Shown here: positions 4,993 to 5,804 of the stretch, piece after piece
How positions within the stretch are numbered: the first letter of the stretch is position 1
How the letters are laid out: every line of letters begins with the position of its first letter
The notes under the pieces: model-generated
Seen by the model: the letters and a program-made list of their open reading frames with translations, nothing else
Told to the model about the DNA's origin: nothing
Database searches by the model: none
NCBI GenBank assembly: GCA_947456315.1
Contig: CANGRU010000121.1
Location: 1 to 5,804 of the forward strand
Direction of reading: 5' to 3'
DNA length: 5,804 nt
DNA from: Beijerinckiaceae bacterium
GTDB lineage: Bacteria; Pseudomonadota; Alphaproteobacteria; Rhizobiales; Beijerinckiaceae
Program-made: the position numbers and the translations under genes

Positions 4993-5804
4993 ATGCTCAC
5001 GAAAGAAGAAAACGATCTCCTGTGCCGTGTCGAGGGTGATGCGCCGATGGGCCAGATCATGCGCCGCCATTGGCTGCCCGCCTGTCTGATCGAAGAAGTG
5101 CCCGAGCCCGACTGCGATCCGCTGAAGCTGCGCCTGCTGGGCGAAGATCTCGTCGTGTTTCGCGACACCGAAGGCCGTGTCGGCATTCTGGATGAAATGT
5201 GCCCGCACCGCCGCGCTTCGCTTGTCTTCGGCCGCAATGAAGAATGCGGCCTGCGCTGCCTCTATCACGGCTGGAAAATCGACGTTGAAGGCAATGTTGT
5301 CGAAATGGCGTCCGAGCCGCCGGGCACGGGCCTTGTCGAAAAGGTGAAGCACAAGGCCTATCCGGTGCGCGAAGGTGCTGGCTTCGTCTGGGTCTATATG
5401 GGCCCCGCTGAAACCATGCCCGCGTTCGAACCGCCCGTGTTCCAGCCCACGCCCGACACACGCGTGTCGATTGCCAAGATTCACATCGATTGCAATTGGG
5501 CGCAGATTCTGGAGGGCGCGATTGATAGCGCGCATTCCTCGTCGCTCCATTCCTCCGACATGGTGCCAGCCCGCGTGCCCGGTGCCGCAGCAACCGACAC
5601 AAACTGGCTGCGCCCCTCCACCGACAAAGCGCCGCGCATGCAAGTGCAGCGCACCTCTTTCGGCTTCCGCTATGCGGCGATCCGCAAGCCCATCGCCAAT
5701 CCGCAAACGCATGATTACATCCGCACGACGCTGTTCATCGCGCCCTACTCCGTGCTGATCCCGCCCAACAATCTCTACAATGTCGCCATTCTGCATGTGC
5801 CGAC
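4993..5804 (+). CDS. Rieske-type aromatic ring-hydroxylating oxygenase, large subunit (partial, 3' end missing)
   Basis: The first 270 residues of a terminal oxygenase of the phthalate 4,5-dioxygenase / CbaA / PobA type are visible; relatives usually have about 420-450 residues, so roughly the last third lies beyond the window. The Rieske 2Fe-2S ligands are Cys70 and His72 (CPHR) and Cys89 and His92 (CLYHGW). The mononuclear iron site begins with Asp178, His181 and His186 in EGAIDSAHSSSLH: the histidines bind iron and Asp178 should carry electrons between subunits. The third ligand, an Asp, is expected outside the window. The N-terminus (EENDLLCRVEGDAPMGQIMRRHWLP) is typical of phthalate-type alpha subunits, which work without a beta subunit. 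GAGGA at 4982-4986, 6 nt upstream, supports this start. Electrons would come from the divergently encoded reductase. Both operator and promoter evidence point to control by the MarR protein. Substrate unknown: phthalate, substituted benzoates and related aromatic acids are all possible. Confidence 0.93.
   Translation, partial: MLTKEENDLLCRVEGDAPMGQIMRRHWLPACLIEEVPEPDCDPLKLRLLGEDLVVFRDTEGRVGILDEMCPHRRASLVFGRNEECGLRCLYHGWKIDVEGNVVEMASEPPGTGLVEKVKHKAYPVREGAGFVWVYMGPAETMPAFEPPVFQPTPDTRVSIAKIHIDCNWAQILEGAIDSAHSSSLHSSDMVPARVPGAAATDTNWLRPSTDKAPRMQVQRTSFGFRYAAIRKPIANPQTHDYIRTTLFIAPYSVLIPPNNLYNVAILHVP

Noticed and set aside
4963..5796. Minus-strand open frame of 277 codons opposite the oxygenase gene
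   Set aside because: The plus strand encodes a clear Rieske oxygenase with all expected motifs; the reverse translation is His/Arg/Ala-rich without family features.

Overview
The window looks like a GC-rich alphaproteobacterium, probably of the Hyphomicrobiales. The codon use suggests this, as does a CGTCATTGCGAG / CTCGCAATGACG palindromic intergenic repeat of a kind common in Bradyrhizobium-like genomes. No taxonomic marker gene is present, so the placement is an inference.

Layout. Bases 1-928 (+) hold the 3' end of an unidentified gene, then a complete dienelactone-hydrolase-family gene that is probably in the same operon. A palindromic repeat (932-1020) lies between this unit and a convergent minus-strand operon. 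Read in the direction of transcription, that operon (4636 down to 1029) encodes a phthalate-dioxygenase-reductase-type flavo-iron-sulfur reductase, a Gfo/Idh/MocA-family dehydrogenase, a MarR-family regulator and nadC (quinolinate phosphoribosyltransferase). Gaps within it are 10 nt, a 4-nt ATGA overlap and 29 nt. A divergent region of about 356 bp (4637-4992) separates it from a plus-strand Rieske oxygenase large-subunit gene that runs off the window end.

How the genes fit together. Rieske oxygenase, FMN/NAD/2Fe-2S reductase and Gfo/Idh/MocA dehydrogenase form the classic module of phthalate-type aromatic catabolism: the reductase passes NADH electrons to the oxygenase, which forms a cis-dihydrodiol that the dehydrogenase rearomatises. 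The real substrate cannot be read from sequence. Two near-identical palindromes, ACTTAGA(TG/GA)GCTAAGCA, lie just upstream of the two divergent genes. One falls at the predicted transcription start of the oxygenase gene. They are good candidates for operators of the MarR protein, which would then control both arms and its own gene. The odd member is nadC, an NAD-biosynthesis enzyme whose substrate, pyridine-2,3-dicarboxylate, is the aza-analogue of phthalate; no nadA or nadB is in view.

The divergent region also carries a nested repeat. A 114-bp C/G-rich palindromic element, bounded by a perfect 11-bp inverted repeat, interrupts a second copy of the palindromic repeat found at 932-1020. No completely new system is evident. 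The most interesting signals are the paired operators, the nadC placement and the nested repeat.
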